This document shows, in pieces, positions 18,984 through 28,835 of a DNA stretch of 64,000 nt. The stretch is from Modicisalibacter coralii (GTDB lineage: Bacteria > Pseudomonadota > Gammaproteobacteria > Pseudomonadales > Halomonadaceae): positions 30,277 to 94,276 of the forward strand of contig NZ_QWBW01000020.1 of the NCBI RefSeq assembly GCF_004117855.1, in the 5' to 3' direction. The notes under the pieces were generated by a model. The model saw only the letters and a program-made list of their open reading frames with translations, had not been told where the DNA came from and ran no database searches. Positions within the stretch are counted from its first letter, which is position 1, and each line of letters begins with the position of its first letter. Made by a program: the position numbers and the translations under genes.

Positions 18984-19480
18984 CCGCCACCGGCCTCCAA
19001 TTCGGCGAGCCGCTCGGCCAGGGCGTCGAAGCGCGTCTCGTCGAAGACCTCGATGCCGGCCTGACGGCACAGGCTGGCAAAGACGCCGTCACCGGCGCGC
19101 TTCCCACCCGAGAATTGCCCATCGTGAATCGTCCCGCTGCCACAACTGGGGCTGTTCGCCTTGAGCAGGGCGAGTCTCACGCCGGCCTGTTGTGCCTGCT
19201 GCAGTGCCTTGTGGGCACCATCGACGAAGGCCGTGTCGTAGCGCCTTCCCCGGTCGTCGACCACCTGGGCATCGCCGGTCAGCACGTCGCGGCCATCGCC
19301 GCCGACGATCTCGGCGGCGGGGCGCGGTACCGGCAGGCCGCCCAGACATTCGGGGCAGACGACGAGGCAGCGTCCCTCGCGTCGCCAGGTCTCGAGGCGC
19401 TCGCGGGCCAGTCGCTTGTGGCCGCCGTCGAAGCGAACCGGCTCGCCGAGCAGGCAGGCGCTGATCAGTAGACGTTGCAT
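18980..19480 (-). CDS. DUF523 family protein
   Basis: The 166-residue protein has the cysteine-rich signature of DUF523: [17 protein letters not shown] at the N-terminus, [13 protein letters not shown] in the first third and [12 protein letters not shown] in the second half. The conserved cysteines suggest a metal or Fe-S cluster, and related proteins are fused to DUF1722; the reaction is unknown. The ATG at 19480 has GAGGAG upstream. It lies 25 bases after folK on the same strand and may belong to the folB-folK operon. Its stop overlaps the stop of cca. Confidence 0.85.
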   Translation of the reverse strand: MQRLLISACLLGEPVRFDGGHKRLARERLETWRREGRCLVVCPECLGGLPVPRPAAEIVGGDGRDVLTGDAQVVDDRGRRYDTAFVDGAHKALQQAQQAGVRLALLKANSPSCGSGTIHDGQFSGGKRAGDGVFASLCRQAGIEVFDETRFDALAERLAELEAGGG

Positions 19481-19505
19481 CGTCGGGCTCCTCTCGCTTG
19501 TCGGC

Positions 19506-20024
19506 TCAATCCGGCGCGGAAATGCGTTGGCCCCGCCAGGTGAATGTCACCGGCCAGAGCCGCTGGTCGTCCACCGTGAAGCGTGCCCAGAGATCGGCAT
19601 AGCGTTCGCCGCTGGACGGATGGAGTGCGTCCGGCAGCAGTTCGGCGAGCGGCTGGAGGACGAAGGCGTTGGCGGTGATCTCGGCGCGTGGCAGTTCGAC
19701 GCCGTCGATGAGACCGCGCTGCTCGCCGACCGTCAGCAGGTCGACGTCGAGCCGCCGGGGGCTGAACTTGGGGCTGTCCGGGCGTCGCCCGTGGGCGAAC
19801 TCGAGACGCTTGCACCAGGCCTGCAACTCGCCCACCGAGGCGTCGCTGGAGAAGGCCGCGACCAGGTTGTAGAAGTTGCGACCGTCCTCGAAACCCACCG
19901 GCTCGCTCTCGAACACGCGCGACACGCGCAGGTCGGCGAAATCGGCGGCCAGGGCGTCCAGGCAGCGACGCACGTGATGGGTGCGCTCGATGTTGCTGCC
20001 GATGCTGACGACCACGCGAACCAT
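19506..20024 (-). CDS. folK: 6-hydroxymethyl-7,8-dihydropterin pyrophosphokinase
   Basis: FolK transfers pyrophosphate from ATP to hydroxymethyl-dihydropterin in folate synthesis. The 172-residue protein shows VSIGSNIERTHH, VFESEPVGFEDGRNFYNLVAAF, the HPPK loop and the signature RRLDVDLLTVG with the two Mg-binding aspartates. PRAEITANAFVLQPLAEL is the C-terminal family block. The start codon is immediately adjacent to the folB stop with no intervening base, so the two are co-translated. Confidence 0.95.
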   Translation of the reverse strand: MVRVVVSIGSNIERTHHVRRCLDALAADFADLRVSRVFESEPVGFEDGRNFYNLVAAFSSDASVGELQAWCKRLEFAHGRRPDSPKFSPRRLDVDLLTVGEQRGLIDGVELPRAEITANAFVLQPLAELLPDALHPSSGERYADLWARFTVDDQRLWPVTFTWRGQRISAPD

Positions 20025-20378
20025 CTAGACCGCTCCTCGCTCGATGCTCACGCCCACCGCGCGTGCCTGGGCCACGGCGCCGGGCTTGCGCACCGTGAGG
20101 CGCAGCCAGGCGATGGCGAACTCCTCGCGCAGCAGTGTCGCCAGGCGTTCGGCGAAGGTCTCGACCAGCGCGAAGTCGCTGGCCGCGGCGAACGCCAGGA
20201 TGCGCTCGCTGATGGCCGCGTAATCGAGCGTCCGGGCAAGCTCGTCGCCGGCCGCGGCGGGACGGATGTCGGTGGCCAGTTCCAGGTCGAGTTCGAGCGT
20301 CTGACGGATGGTGCGCTCCCAGGCATAGGCGCCGATCACCGTCTCCACCGTCAGTCCTTCGATCAGCACGCGATCCAC
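20025..20378 (-). CDS. folB: Dihydroneopterin aldolase
   Basis: FolB cleaves dihydroneopterin to hydroxymethyl-dihydropterin and glycolaldehyde, the step before FolK. The 117-residue protein contains DRVLIEGLTVETVIGAYAWE at the N-terminus, DYAAISERI and the active-site region LVETFAERLATLLREEF, ending in VRKPGAVAQARAVGVSIER. The GTG at 20378 is chosen because GGAG lies eight bases upstream and it gives the family length; an ATG far upstream (20471) would run into the plsY promoter region. It is divergent from plsY, as in many gammaproteobacteria. Confidence 0.94.
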   Translation of the reverse strand: MDRVLIEGLTVETVIGAYAWERTIRQTLELDLELATDIRPAAAGDELARTLDYAAISERILAFAAASDFALVETFAERLATLLREEFAIAWLRLTVRKPGAVAQARAVGVSIERGAV

Positions 20379-20469
20379 GATGTCTCCTTCAGCGGTGTGC
20401 AAACCTTCGATTGTAATGCAGCAAACTGGCAGAATCCCGGGTTGCCCCTGCGTTTTTGCGGATGTCGCC

Positions 20470-21060
20470 ATGCCTGAATCCTTCGTCCCCGCTACCGCCG
20501 TGCTGATGGCGTTCGGCTATCTGTGCGGCGGGCTGCTGGGCGCGGTATGGGTGTGCCGCGCCGCCGGGGCCGAGGATCCGCGCCGCCACGGCTCGCGCAA
20601 TCCCGGCTTCTCCAACGTGTTGCGCCTTCACGGGACGCGTCTGGCGCTGGCGACGCTGTGCGTCGATGCCACCAAGGGCATGCCCGTGCTGTGGCTGGCC
20701 AAGGCCGTCGAGCTGCCGCCCTGGGGCCAGGGGCTGGTGGGGCTGGGGGTGCTGCTGGGTCACAGTTATCCGCTCTGGCACGGCTTTCGTGGCGGCAAGG
20801 CGGTGGCCAGCGCCTTCGGCGTGTTGCTGGTGCTGACCCCGTGGGTGGCCTTGCTGTGCGCCTGCTGCTGGGCGCTGCTCGCCTGGCGGGTGCGCACCGC
20901 CGCGGTGGCCTCGCTGTCCAGCGCCCTGGCGGCCCCGCTGGCGAGCCTCTGGCTGGCCCCGGACTATGCCGTGGTGGTCAGCGTCTTCGCGGTGCTGGTG
21001 CTGGTGCGTCATGCCTGGAACATCCGTCGCCTGCGCGGCGGTGGCGAGCCGGGGTTATAA
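20470..21060 (+). CDS. plsY: Acyl-phosphate:glycerol-3-phosphate acyltransferase
   Basis: PlsY is an integral inner-membrane enzyme that acylates glycerol-3-phosphate at sn-1 from acyl phosphate, starting phospholipid synthesis. The 196-residue protein has several hydrophobic segments and the three cytosolic motifs: GSRNPGFSNVLR (motif 1), GHSYPLWHGFRGGKAVASAFG (motif 2, G3P site) and a C-terminal VRHAWNIRRL. The first motif usually reads GSGNxGATNxLR; the GSRNPGFSN form here is a common variant. The start at 20470 excludes an unsupported extension. It ends next to the tandem repeats derived from tsaD. Confidence 0.92.
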   Translation: MPESFVPATAVLMAFGYLCGGLLGAVWVCRAAGAEDPRRHGSRNPGFSNVLRLHGTRLALATLCVDATKGMPVLWLAKAVELPPWGQGLVGLGVLLGHSYPLWHGFRGGKAVASAFGVLLVLTPWVALLCACCWALLAWRVRTAAVASLSSALAAPLASLWLAPDYAVVVSVFAVLVLVRHAWNIRRLRGGGEPGL

Positions 21061-21069
21061 GCCGGAAGC

Positions 21070-21112
21070 CCCCGGCGGCGCCCCATCGCGGGAAGCTTGG
21101 GAATGAGTTCTC
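21070..21112 (-). repeat. Candidate dispersed intergenic element, copy B
   Basis: Read on the minus strand it gives AGAACTCATT, 25 bases ending in GGGCGCC, then GCCGGGGGC. It matches the order and spacing of copy A after apaH at 17271. It sits between plsY and the tsaD-derived tandem repeats. Confidence 0.4.
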
Positions 21113-21129
21113 AGGCGGCGGGCGGCGTG

Positions 21130-21497
21130 AGCTCGGCCAGTGGCCAGCGGGGCGTGGCGAGCATGGCGTCGGCGTCGCGTTCGCCGGCCAGCAGGCGCTG
21201 GGCGCTGTCGCGTGAAGAGCGCGATCATCGCCCCGTCATGACGCGGTGGCGGGTGCTCTCAGCTCGGCCAGTGGCCAGCGGGGCGTGGCGAGCATGGCGT
21301 CGGCGTCGCGTTCGCCGGCCAGCAGGCGCTGGGCGCTGTCGCGTGAAGAGCGCGATCATCGCCCCGTCATGACGCGGTGGCGGGTGCTTTCAGCTCGGCC
21401 AGTGGCCAGCGGGGCGTGGCGAGCATGGCGTCGGCGTCGCGTTCGCCGGCCAGCAGACGCTGGGCCCCTACGTAAGCGATCATCGCCCCGTTGTCCG
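21130..21497. repeat. 131-bp tandem repeat derived from the 3' end of tsaD
   Basis: Copies begin at 21130, 21261 and 21392, an exact 131-base period. The last copy is the genuine end of tsaD (minus strand, stop at 21367). The first two lie downstream of the stop and are nearly identical to each other, each carrying the last 40 or so tsaD codons including the stop. Between CAGCAG(G/A)CGCTGGGC and GATCATCGCCCCG they differ from the gene. This fills the whole 306-base plsY-tsaD gap apart from copy B of the dispersed element. Confidence 0.92.
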
Positions 21498-22404
21498 TGC
21501 AGAAGCGCCCCCGGGGGTAGTAGGCCCGGGCGCGGCGCTTGGCCAGTTCGCCGTCGAGACGCTCGCGCAGGCGCACGTTGGCGCTCACGCCACCGGCCAC
21601 CACCAGCCGCTCGAGCCCCGTCTCGTCCAGCGCCCGGCGGCACTTGATCGCCAGGGTGTCGATCACCGCGTCCTCGAAGGCGCGAGCGATGTCGGCGCGC
21701 CCGGCGTCATCGAGGGTCCCGGCCTCGCGCAGGGCGTTGACGGTGGTAAGGGTGTGGGTCTTGAGCCCCGAGAAGCTGAAGTCGAGCCCCGGGCGGTCGG
21801 TCATCGGCCGGGGGAAGCGAAAGCGCGACGGGTCGCCGGACTCGGCCAGCCTGGCGACCTGGGGGCCGCCGGGGTAGGGCAGGCCGAGCAGCTTGGCGGT
21901 CTTGTCGAAGGCTTCGCCGGCGGCGTCGTCGACCGACTCGCCGAGCAGGCGGTAGTCGCCCAGCCCGCCGACCGCCACCAACTGGGTGTGCCCGCCGGAG
22001 ACCAGCAGCGCGACGAAGGGAAAGGCCGGCGGCGCGTCCTCGAGCATCGGCGCCAGTAGATGACCTTCCATGTGGTGCACGCCGAGTACCGGGATGCCCA
22101 GCGCCCGGGCCATGCCGTGGGCCGTCGCGGCACCGACCATCAGCGCCCCGACCAGGCCGGGGCCGGCGGTGTAGGCGATACCGTCGAGATCGGCGCGGCC
22201 GAGGCCGGCGTCGTCGAGCACCTCCTGGATCAGCGGCAACAGCTTGCGGGTGTGATCGCGGGAGGCCAGTTCGGGGACCACGCCGCCGAAGTCGGCATGC
22301 ATGGCGACCTGGCTATACAGGGCATCGGCCAGCAGGCCGTGTTCGGTGTCGTAGAGGGCGACACCGGTTTCGTCGCAGGAGGTTTCGATCCCCAATACGC
22401 GCAT
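21367..22404 (-). CDS. tsaD: tRNA N6-adenosine threonylcarbamoyltransferase
   Basis: TsaD (YgjD/Gcp) with TsaB and TsaE transfers the threonylcarbamoyl group to A37 of ANN-decoding tRNAs. The 345-residue protein shows [16 protein letters not shown], the metal-binding [22 protein letters not shown], and FSFSGLKTH with the C-terminal [13 protein letters not shown] and TDNGAMIAY. The start at 22404 matches the family N-terminus M-x-[VI][10 protein letters not shown]. The gene is divergent from rpsU, as is usual. Its final 40 or so codons have been tandemly duplicated twice beyond the stop, without altering the gene itself. Confidence 0.96.
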   Translation of the reverse strand: MRVLGIETSCDETGVALYDTEHGLLADALYSQVAMHADFGGVVPELASRDHTRKLLPLIQEVLDDAGLGRADLDGIAYTAGPGLVGALMVGAATAHGMARALGIPVLGVHHMEGHLLAPMLEDAPPAFPFVALLVSGGHTQLVAVGGLGDYRLLGESVDDAAGEAFDKTAKLLGLPYPGGPQVARLAESGDPSRFRFPRPMTDRPGLDFSFSGLKTHTLTTVNALREAGTLDDAGRADIARAFEDAVIDTLAIKCRRALDETGLERLVVAGGVSANVRLRERLDGELAKRRARAYYPRGRFCTDNGAMIAYVGAQRLLAGERDADAMLATPRWPLAELKAPATAS

Positions 22405-22482
22405 GGTTCGGCTCGTCGGTGCTGGGTGAGGGCGCCATTCTACGCGTTTCGCGGCGTATCCGGCAGAGCGTGCGGCGATGGT

Positions 22483-22511
22483 TTGCAAAGCTCGTCATCC
22501 GGCACTAGAAT
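22483..22511 (+). promoter_or_regulatory. Sigma-70 promoter for rpsU-dnaG-rpoD
   Basis: TTGCAA at 22483 and TAGAAT at 22506 are separated by exactly 17 bases, a good housekeeping promoter about 165 bases before the rpsU ATG. The leader contains a perfect 16-base palindrome, CGCTTCTCGAGAAGCG, at 22581-22596. Confidence 0.65.
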
Positions 22512-22674
22512 ACCTGACTCTGCAAGACTGGGTCGTGCGCCCGATACCCGAATCAGCTCCCCCTTCAGCCGTCTTGGGCCCGCTTCTCGAGAAGCGCGGG
22601 GAGTGATCTCATCGGGGTCGCATCGGGGCGTGCGTTCAAACCGAACTCATGATTCCAAGGTAGGTGAGTGCTTA

Positions 22675-22890
22675 ATGCCTTCTGTCAAAGTACGTGATAA
22701 CGAGCCGTTCGACGTAGCCCTGCGTCGCTTCAAGCGTTCCTGCGAAAAAGCCGGCGTTCTGTCCGAAGTGCGTCGTCGCGAGAGCTATGAAAAGCCGACC
22801 GCAGTTCGCAAGCGCAAGGCAGCCGCGGCCGTGAAGCGTCACGCCAAGAAACTGCAGCGTGAGCGCAAGCGCTTCGAACGGTTGTATTGA
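22675..22890 (+). CDS. rpsU: 30S ribosomal protein S21
   Basis: The 71-residue, strongly basic protein is a full-length bS21 ([24 protein letters not shown] ... [16 protein letters not shown] is continuous with the family). It takes part in mRNA selection on the small subunit. It is the first gene of the macromolecular synthesis operon rpsU-dnaG-rpoD. AGGTGAG precedes the ATG. A strong hairpin with a T-rich tail follows at 22931 and would allow S21 to be made in excess over DnaG. Confidence 0.98.
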   Translation: MPSVKVRDNEPFDVALRRFKRSCEKAGVLSEVRRRESYEKPTAVRKRKAAAAVKRHAKKLQRERKRFERLY

Positions 22891-22930
22891 TCCGTACTTG
22901 GGGCAGTTTCTGCCTCAGAGGGACGCCAAG

Positions 22931-22960
22931 CGGCCGCCACTCCGGTGGCCGTTTGTTTTT
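22931..22960 (+). terminator. Internal terminator/attenuator between rpsU and dnaG
   Basis: CGGCCGCCAC-TCC-GGTGGCCG forms a GC-rich hairpin followed by GTTTGTTTTT. Its position matches the partial terminator T1 of the classical rpsU-dnaG-rpoD operon. Confidence 0.7.
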
Positions 22961-23025
22961 GTGGCCGGCGGGCCGGGCGCCAGGCGTCCGGGCCGTCGCC
23001 ATTGGCTGCTTTCGAGAGTGCGTGC

Positions 23026-24843
23026 ATGGTCGGGCAGATCCCCCAGCGCTTCATCGATGACCTGCTCTCGCGCGTCGACGTGGTCGACGTGGTCGGCGAG
23101 CGGGTGCAGCTGAAGAAGGCCGGGCGCAATCACGCCGGGCTCTGCCCCTTCCATCAGGAGAAGTCGCCCTCGTTCACCGTCAGCCAGGACAAGCAGTTCT
23201 ATCACTGCTTCGGGTGTGGTGCCCACGGCAACGCGCTGCGCTTTCTGATGGAGTACGACAACCTGCGCTTCCCCGAGGCGGTCGAGCAGCTCGCCTCGCG
23301 GCTGGGCATGGAGGTGCCGCGCGAAGGCGCCGACGACCCGCAGGCCCAGGCCCGCGAGCGCAAGCGCCGCGAGGCGGACAACCTGCTCGAGCTGTCGACG
23401 CGCTTCTTTCGCGAGCGCCTGTCGATGGGCGAAGGTCGCGCCGGCCGCGAGTACCTCGAGCGCCGCGGCTTGTCGCCGGAGGTGATCCGCGACTTCGCGA
23501 TCGGCTATGCGCCGGATGCCTGGGAGGCGCTCAAGCGCCACCTCAACGAGCAGGGCGTGAGCGACGCGGTGCAGGTCGAGTACGGACTGCTGGTGAGTCG
23601 CGAGGACAGCGGGCGCGTCTACGATCGCTTCCGCGACCGGGTGATGTTTCCGATCCGCGACTGGAAGGGGCGCACCCTGGGCTTCGGCGGTCGCGTGCTG
23701 GGCGATGCCAAGCCCAAGTACCTCAATTCGCCCGAAACGCCGGTGTTCCACAAGGGGCGCGAACTCTACGGGCTCCACGAGGCGCGCCAGGCCGACCGCC
23801 GGCTCGAGCGGCTGGTGGTGGTCGAAGGCTACATGGACGTGGTGGCGCTGGCGCAGTTCGGGATCCGCAATGCGGTGGCGACCCTCGGCACCTCGGTGAC
23901 CGAGGAGCACGTCAATCGGCTGTTCCGGCTGGTCGGCGAGGTGGTGTTCTGCTTCGACGGCGACAACGCCGGGCGCCAGGCCGCGCGTCGGGCCCTGGAA
24001 GCGGTCCTGCCGCAGATGATCGACGGTCGTCAGGTGCGGTTCCTGTTCCTGCCCGAGGGCGAGGACCCCGACAGCCTGGTTCGGCGCGAGGGCACCGAGG
24101 CGTTCCGCGACCGGGTGACCTGCGCCAGCCCGCTGTCCGAGTTTCTCTTCGAGCAGGCTGCCGAGGGGCGGGATCTGCGGCGCGTCGAGGACCGGGAACG
24201 CTTTGCCAGCAGCGTGCTCCAAGCCTTGAAGCGCCTGCCGGAAGGAGTGCTCAAGTCGCTGCTGCTCGGCGAGCTGGCGACGCGTACCGGCATCGATCAG
24301 GGCCGGTTTGCGGCGCTGCTGGATGATGGCAGTCGGGACGAGCCGGTGGCGCCGGCCGGCGACGAGATGCCGCCGGTCGATGCCGGAGGCGCGCCGGGCG
24401 AGGCCGCGCCGCGGCGCTCCCGAGGGGCGCTGTCGCTGATGGCGCGTGCCCTGCAACTGCTGGTGCACGAGCCGGGGCTGGCCGAGCGGCTACCTGAAGA
24501 TTTCGACTGGTGTGCCGATAGTGAGGATGGCGATGCGGGGTTGTGTCGCGATGTGGTCCGGCTGTTGCGCGCCGGGCGCTACCGCAGCCCGCAGGTATTG
24601 CTGGCGCATTTCCACGGCACTCCGGAGGGGCAGCGTCTCGAGGCCTTGGCACGGCGCGAACTGCTGATCCCGCGTTCGGCGCGAGCCGCCGAGCTGGATG
24701 GTCTGATCGAGCACTTTCGCCGCCAGCGGCAGTCGCCCCAGGAGGAGATCGACGCCCTGCTGGCCAGGCAGGCGAGTGGCGAGCGGCTTTCGCAGGAGGA
24801 GCGTCAACGGCTGACGGCGCTGTTCCTCGCGGACAAGCGCTAG
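23026..24843 (+). CDS. dnaG: DNA primase
   Basis: DnaG synthesises RNA primers at the replication fork. The 605-residue protein has the N-terminal zinc-binding domain (C40-x2-H43 ... C61-x2-C64 in CPFH and CFGCGAHG), the catalytic core with ERVGGRV-like and the TOPRIM motif VVVEGYMDVVAL (about 265-275) and CFDGDNAGRQAARRAL. A C-terminal helicase-interacting domain follows from about 450. The start at 23026 (MVGQIPQRFIDDLL) matches homologues; an upstream in-frame ATG at 22945 lies in the terminator region. The last ~200 bases before rpoD hold promoters for rpoD. Confidence 0.96.
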   Translation: MVGQIPQRFIDDLLSRVDVVDVVGERVQLKKAGRNHAGLCPFHQEKSPSFTVSQDKQFYHCFGCGAHGNALRFLMEYDNLRFPEAVEQLASRLGMEVPREGADDPQAQARERKRREADNLLELSTRFFRERLSMGEGRAGREYLERRGLSPEVIRDFAIGYAPDAWEALKRHLNEQGVSDAVQVEYGLLVSREDSGRVYDRFRDRVMFPIRDWKGRTLGFGGRVLGDAKPKYLNSPETPVFHKGRELYGLHEARQADRRLERLVVVEGYMDVVALAQFGIRNAVATLGTSVTEEHVNRLFRLVGEVVFCFDGDNAGRQAARRALEAVLPQMIDGRQVRFLFLPEGEDPDSLVRREGTEAFRDRVTCASPLSEFLFEQAAEGRDLRRVEDRERFASSVLQALKRLPEGVLKSLLLGELATRTGIDQGRFAALLDDGSRDEPVAPAGDEMPPVDAGGAPGEAAPRRSRGALSLMARALQLLVHEPGLAERLPEDFDWCADSEDGDAGLCRDVVRLLRAGRYRSPQVLLAHFHGTPEGQRLEALARRELLIPRSARAAELDGLIEHFRRQRQSPQEEIDALLARQASGERLSQEERQRLTALFLADKR

Positions 24844-24886
24844 ACCCGCTGCCAGCATCCCGAGCCGGCGGGAATTTGGGCAAAGG

Positions 24887-24914
24887 GTTGAATTATCGCC
24901 TAACCTCCCCATCT
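24887..24914 (+). promoter_or_regulatory. RpoH (sigma-32) type promoter upstream of rpoD
   Basis: GTTGAA, 14 bases, then CCCCATCT: very close to the heat-shock consensus CTTGAA-N(11-16)-CCCCATnT. It lies about 170 bases before the rpoD ATG, in the dnaG-rpoD gap. Confidence 0.65.
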
Positions 24915-25007
24915 AAGGGATAAGCAAACGAAAGCGTAACCCAACAAGCTAACACACCTGGATGGCGGCGCAAATACAACGAGTGGCGGGTTGTCGACCA
25001 AATCCGC

Positions 25008-25013
25008 TATACT
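25008..25013 (+). promoter_or_regulatory. Candidate sigma-70 -10 element for rpoD
   Basis: TATACT lies 73 bases before the rpoD ATG. TGGCGG at 18 bases upstream is the best, weak, -35 match. Confidence 0.4.
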
Positions 25014-25085
25014 AGTGGGCTTAGTCAGATTCTCACCGCCTTTTCGTTCAGGTGCTTCATTCTTCTTCGTCGATATAGGGTTTCT

Positions 25086-26945
<1,860 letters not shown>

Positions 26946-26984
26946 GCCGCTGCCCGCCGACGCCGCCAGGCGCGTCGTTCAAAG

Positions 26985-27017
26985 GCGCCCGCGAGGTTTT
27001 CCTCGCGGGCGCTTTTT
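26985..27017 (+). terminator. Rho-independent terminator of the rpsU-dnaG-rpoD operon
   Basis: GCGCCCGCGAGG, a four-base TTTT loop, CCTCGCGGGCGC, then TTTTT. The perfect 12-bp stem ends at the stop of the convergent membrane protein gene and probably serves both directions. Confidence 0.92.
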
Positions 27018-27676
27018 CATGGGCGTTCGTCGGCTCGCCGTCGTCTCAGGCGGCGGGCCAGCAGCAGCAGTTCGACGACGGCGAACAGGATCAGCGTATA
27101 GCCGAACGTCTCGGTGACTTCCTCGGCCGCCGTCTTGAACAGCCGCAGATAGTGATCCTGCAGCACCGCCTGCCAGAAGCGCTCGCTGCCGAACAGGCGC
27201 GAAAAGACATAGGTGCACAGGAAGCCGCCGGCAAACAGCCCGAAGGCGAAGCTGTCGGCGTAGCCCTGGAATTCGGCGAGAAAGCGCCGCCGGTGGCGCC
27301 AGGTATCGCCGAGCGCGGCAATCACCACCAGTGCCACCATCACTTGCCAGGCACCGTCGGCGACGTGGGTGTCGAGAAAGGCATCCTGTTCGCGGATCGA
27401 CGAGGCGAGCAGAAAGCCCAGCAGCAGTCTGGCCACGTGGCAATAGGGGCGGCCCTTGGGCGCCTGGGTGGCCAGCAGCAGGACGCCGGCCGCCAACAGC
27501 AGCGACTGCAGGTGCTCGGTCAGACCGTCTTCGCTGAACGCGATGCCGTGATGCGTCGCGCTGTACCACTGGACGGCCAGCAGCTGCGCGGCGGTGGCCA
27601 GTGAGTAGAGCAGGGCGCGCAGGCAGGCGGCTTGGAAATCCATGCGCCGTGTCGGCGCTTGGGAGGGTGCAGTCAT
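27017..27676 (-). CDS. Uncharacterised multi-spanning membrane protein
   Basis: I do not recognise the family. The 219-residue product has about five or six hydrophobic segments: around 20-40 (ALLYSLATAAQLLAVQW), 55-75 (LQSLLLAAGVLLLAT), 80-95, 115-135 (WQVMVALVVIAALG), 155-175 (FAFGLFAGGFLCTYVFS) and 195-212 (ILFAVVELLLLAR), ending in an arginine-rich tail. The start at 27676 is preferred; an alternative ATG at 27643 would drop eleven residues. It is downstream of the LysR gene on the same strand but has its own AT-rich promoter region with TATAAT (minus strand) at 27725-27730. No catalytic motif is visible. Confidence 0.7.
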   Translation of the reverse strand: MTAPSQAPTRRMDFQAACLRALLYSLATAAQLLAVQWYSATHHGIAFSEDGLTEHLQSLLLAAGVLLLATQAPKGRPYCHVARLLLGFLLASSIREQDAFLDTHVADGAWQVMVALVVIAALGDTWRHRRRFLAEFQGYADSFAFGLFAGGFLCTYVFSRLFGSERFWQAVLQDHYLRLFKTAAEEVTETFGYTLILFAVVELLLLARRLRRRRADERP

Positions 27677-27724
27677 TGCGATGAGTCCCGCTGGAAGTTG
27701 GCAAACGGCGTTTCTTAAGGTTTT

Positions 27725-27730
27725 ATTATA
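27725..27730 (-). promoter_or_regulatory. Candidate -10 element for the membrane protein gene
   Basis: A perfect TATAAT on the minus strand within a short AT-rich patch 49 bases before the ATG. No clear -35 at standard spacing. Confidence 0.4.
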
Positions 27731-27764
27731 CTCAAATGTTAGCCTGCCAACTATTGACGCGTGC

Positions 27765-28691
27765 TCAATCCTGCCCGGGCTGGCGCCGGGCCTCCTCGAC
27801 CAGCCAGTCGTGCACGGCACGGATGCGGCGGTCGTCGAGCGCCCCGGGGGCGTGCACGATGCCGTAGTGCTTGTCGGTGGCCACCCGCTGCGCGAAGGGG
27901 GCGACCAGTCGCCCGGTCTGCAGCTCGGTGGTGATCAGGGTGCGGCGGGCGATGGCCACGCCCATGCCGTCGATGGCCGCCTCCATGGTCAACTGGTTGC
28001 GGTTGAAGGTGTAGCCGCGTCTCACGTTGACGTGCGGGGCGTCGATGGCGGTGAGGTAGTGCTCCCATTCGGCATAGTCGTGGCTGCCGCGCCAGGCGGT
28101 GACGTCGTGCAGCAGCGGATACCAGGCGAGATCCTCGGGGCGTCTCAGAGGCGGACGGCCGCGCATCAGGCCGGGGGCGCAGACCGGGAAGATCACCTCG
28201 TCCATCAATGGCGTGATCGCCAGCCCCGGGTAATGGCCGTCGTTGAGGTCGAGGGCTAGGTCGAAGTCGCCGTCACGCAGCGACAGGTTGCTGTCCTCGG
28301 CGGTGACGTGCAGTTCGATGTCGGGAAAGCGTGCCTGCAGCCGCGGCAGTCGCGGCATCAGCCACTTGGCGAGGAACGACGGCACGCTGCGCAGGCGCAG
28401 TACACCGCTCATCACCCCCGAGCGCAGGCGGCGCACCTCCTGGCCTACCGACTGATAGGCCTCGTCGACCACGCCGGCCAGGCGCCGCCCTTCGTCGGTG
28501 AGTTCGAGTCGCCGGGGCAGGCGGCGGAACAGCTTGAAGCCCAGGCGCTCCTCGAGCTGCTTGATCTGCTGACTGACGGCGCCGGTGGTCACGTGCAGTT
28601 CCTCCGCGGCGCGGGTGAACGAGAGGTGGCGGGCGCTGACGGCGAAGACCTTCAGCCAGGCGTGGGTCTGGGCGTTGAGTGTTCGGCTCAT
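27765..28691 (-). CDS. LysR-family regulator (GcvA-like), probable regulator of serine dehydratase
   Basis: The 308-residue protein has an N-terminal winged HTH (residues about 10-68: SFTRAAEELHVTTGAVSQQIKQLEERLG) and a periplasmic-binding-like effector domain (about 95-300). The sequence LRSVPSFLAKWLMPRL resembles GcvA/AmpR-type members. It is divergently oriented to sdaA with paired inverted repeats between them, so it most likely controls sdaA and its own gene. The effector, perhaps serine or glycine, is an inference. Confidence 0.88.
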   Translation of the reverse strand: MSRTLNAQTHAWLKVFAVSARHLSFTRAAEELHVTTGAVSQQIKQLEERLGFKLFRRLPRRLELTDEGRRLAGVVDEAYQSVGQEVRRLRSGVMSGVLRLRSVPSFLAKWLMPRLPRLQARFPDIELHVTAEDSNLSLRDGDFDLALDLNDGHYPGLAITPLMDEVIFPVCAPGLMRGRPPLRRPEDLAWYPLLHDVTAWRGSHDYAEWEHYLTAIDAPHVNVRRGYTFNRNQLTMEAAIDGMGVAIARRTLITTELQTGRLVAPFAQRVATDKHYGIVHAPGALDDRRIRAVHDWLVEEARRQPGQD

Positions 28692-28693
28692 GG

Positions 28694-28728
28694 TTTAGCT
28701 ATTCTAAAGGGAAAGCCAGTTATTCTGG
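28694..28728. promoter_or_regulatory. Twin LysR-type operator between lysR and sdaA
   Basis: TTTAG-CTATT-CTAAA (28694-28708) is a perfect inverted repeat around a five-base centre. CCAG-TTATT-CTGG (28716-28728) is a second with a near-identical centre. The centres are 21 bases, two helical turns, apart, the geometry expected for a LysR-type tetramer. Confidence 0.6.
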
Positions 28729-28835
28729 GTTGTTCCTCGTATAAAGGGCGCGCAGTCTAGAGTCAATCCCGCCTGGTGACTGGCGGGTTTAGTGATTCTC
28801 ATACAAGAAGACGTCGAGACGACGGAGGAGGCAGC

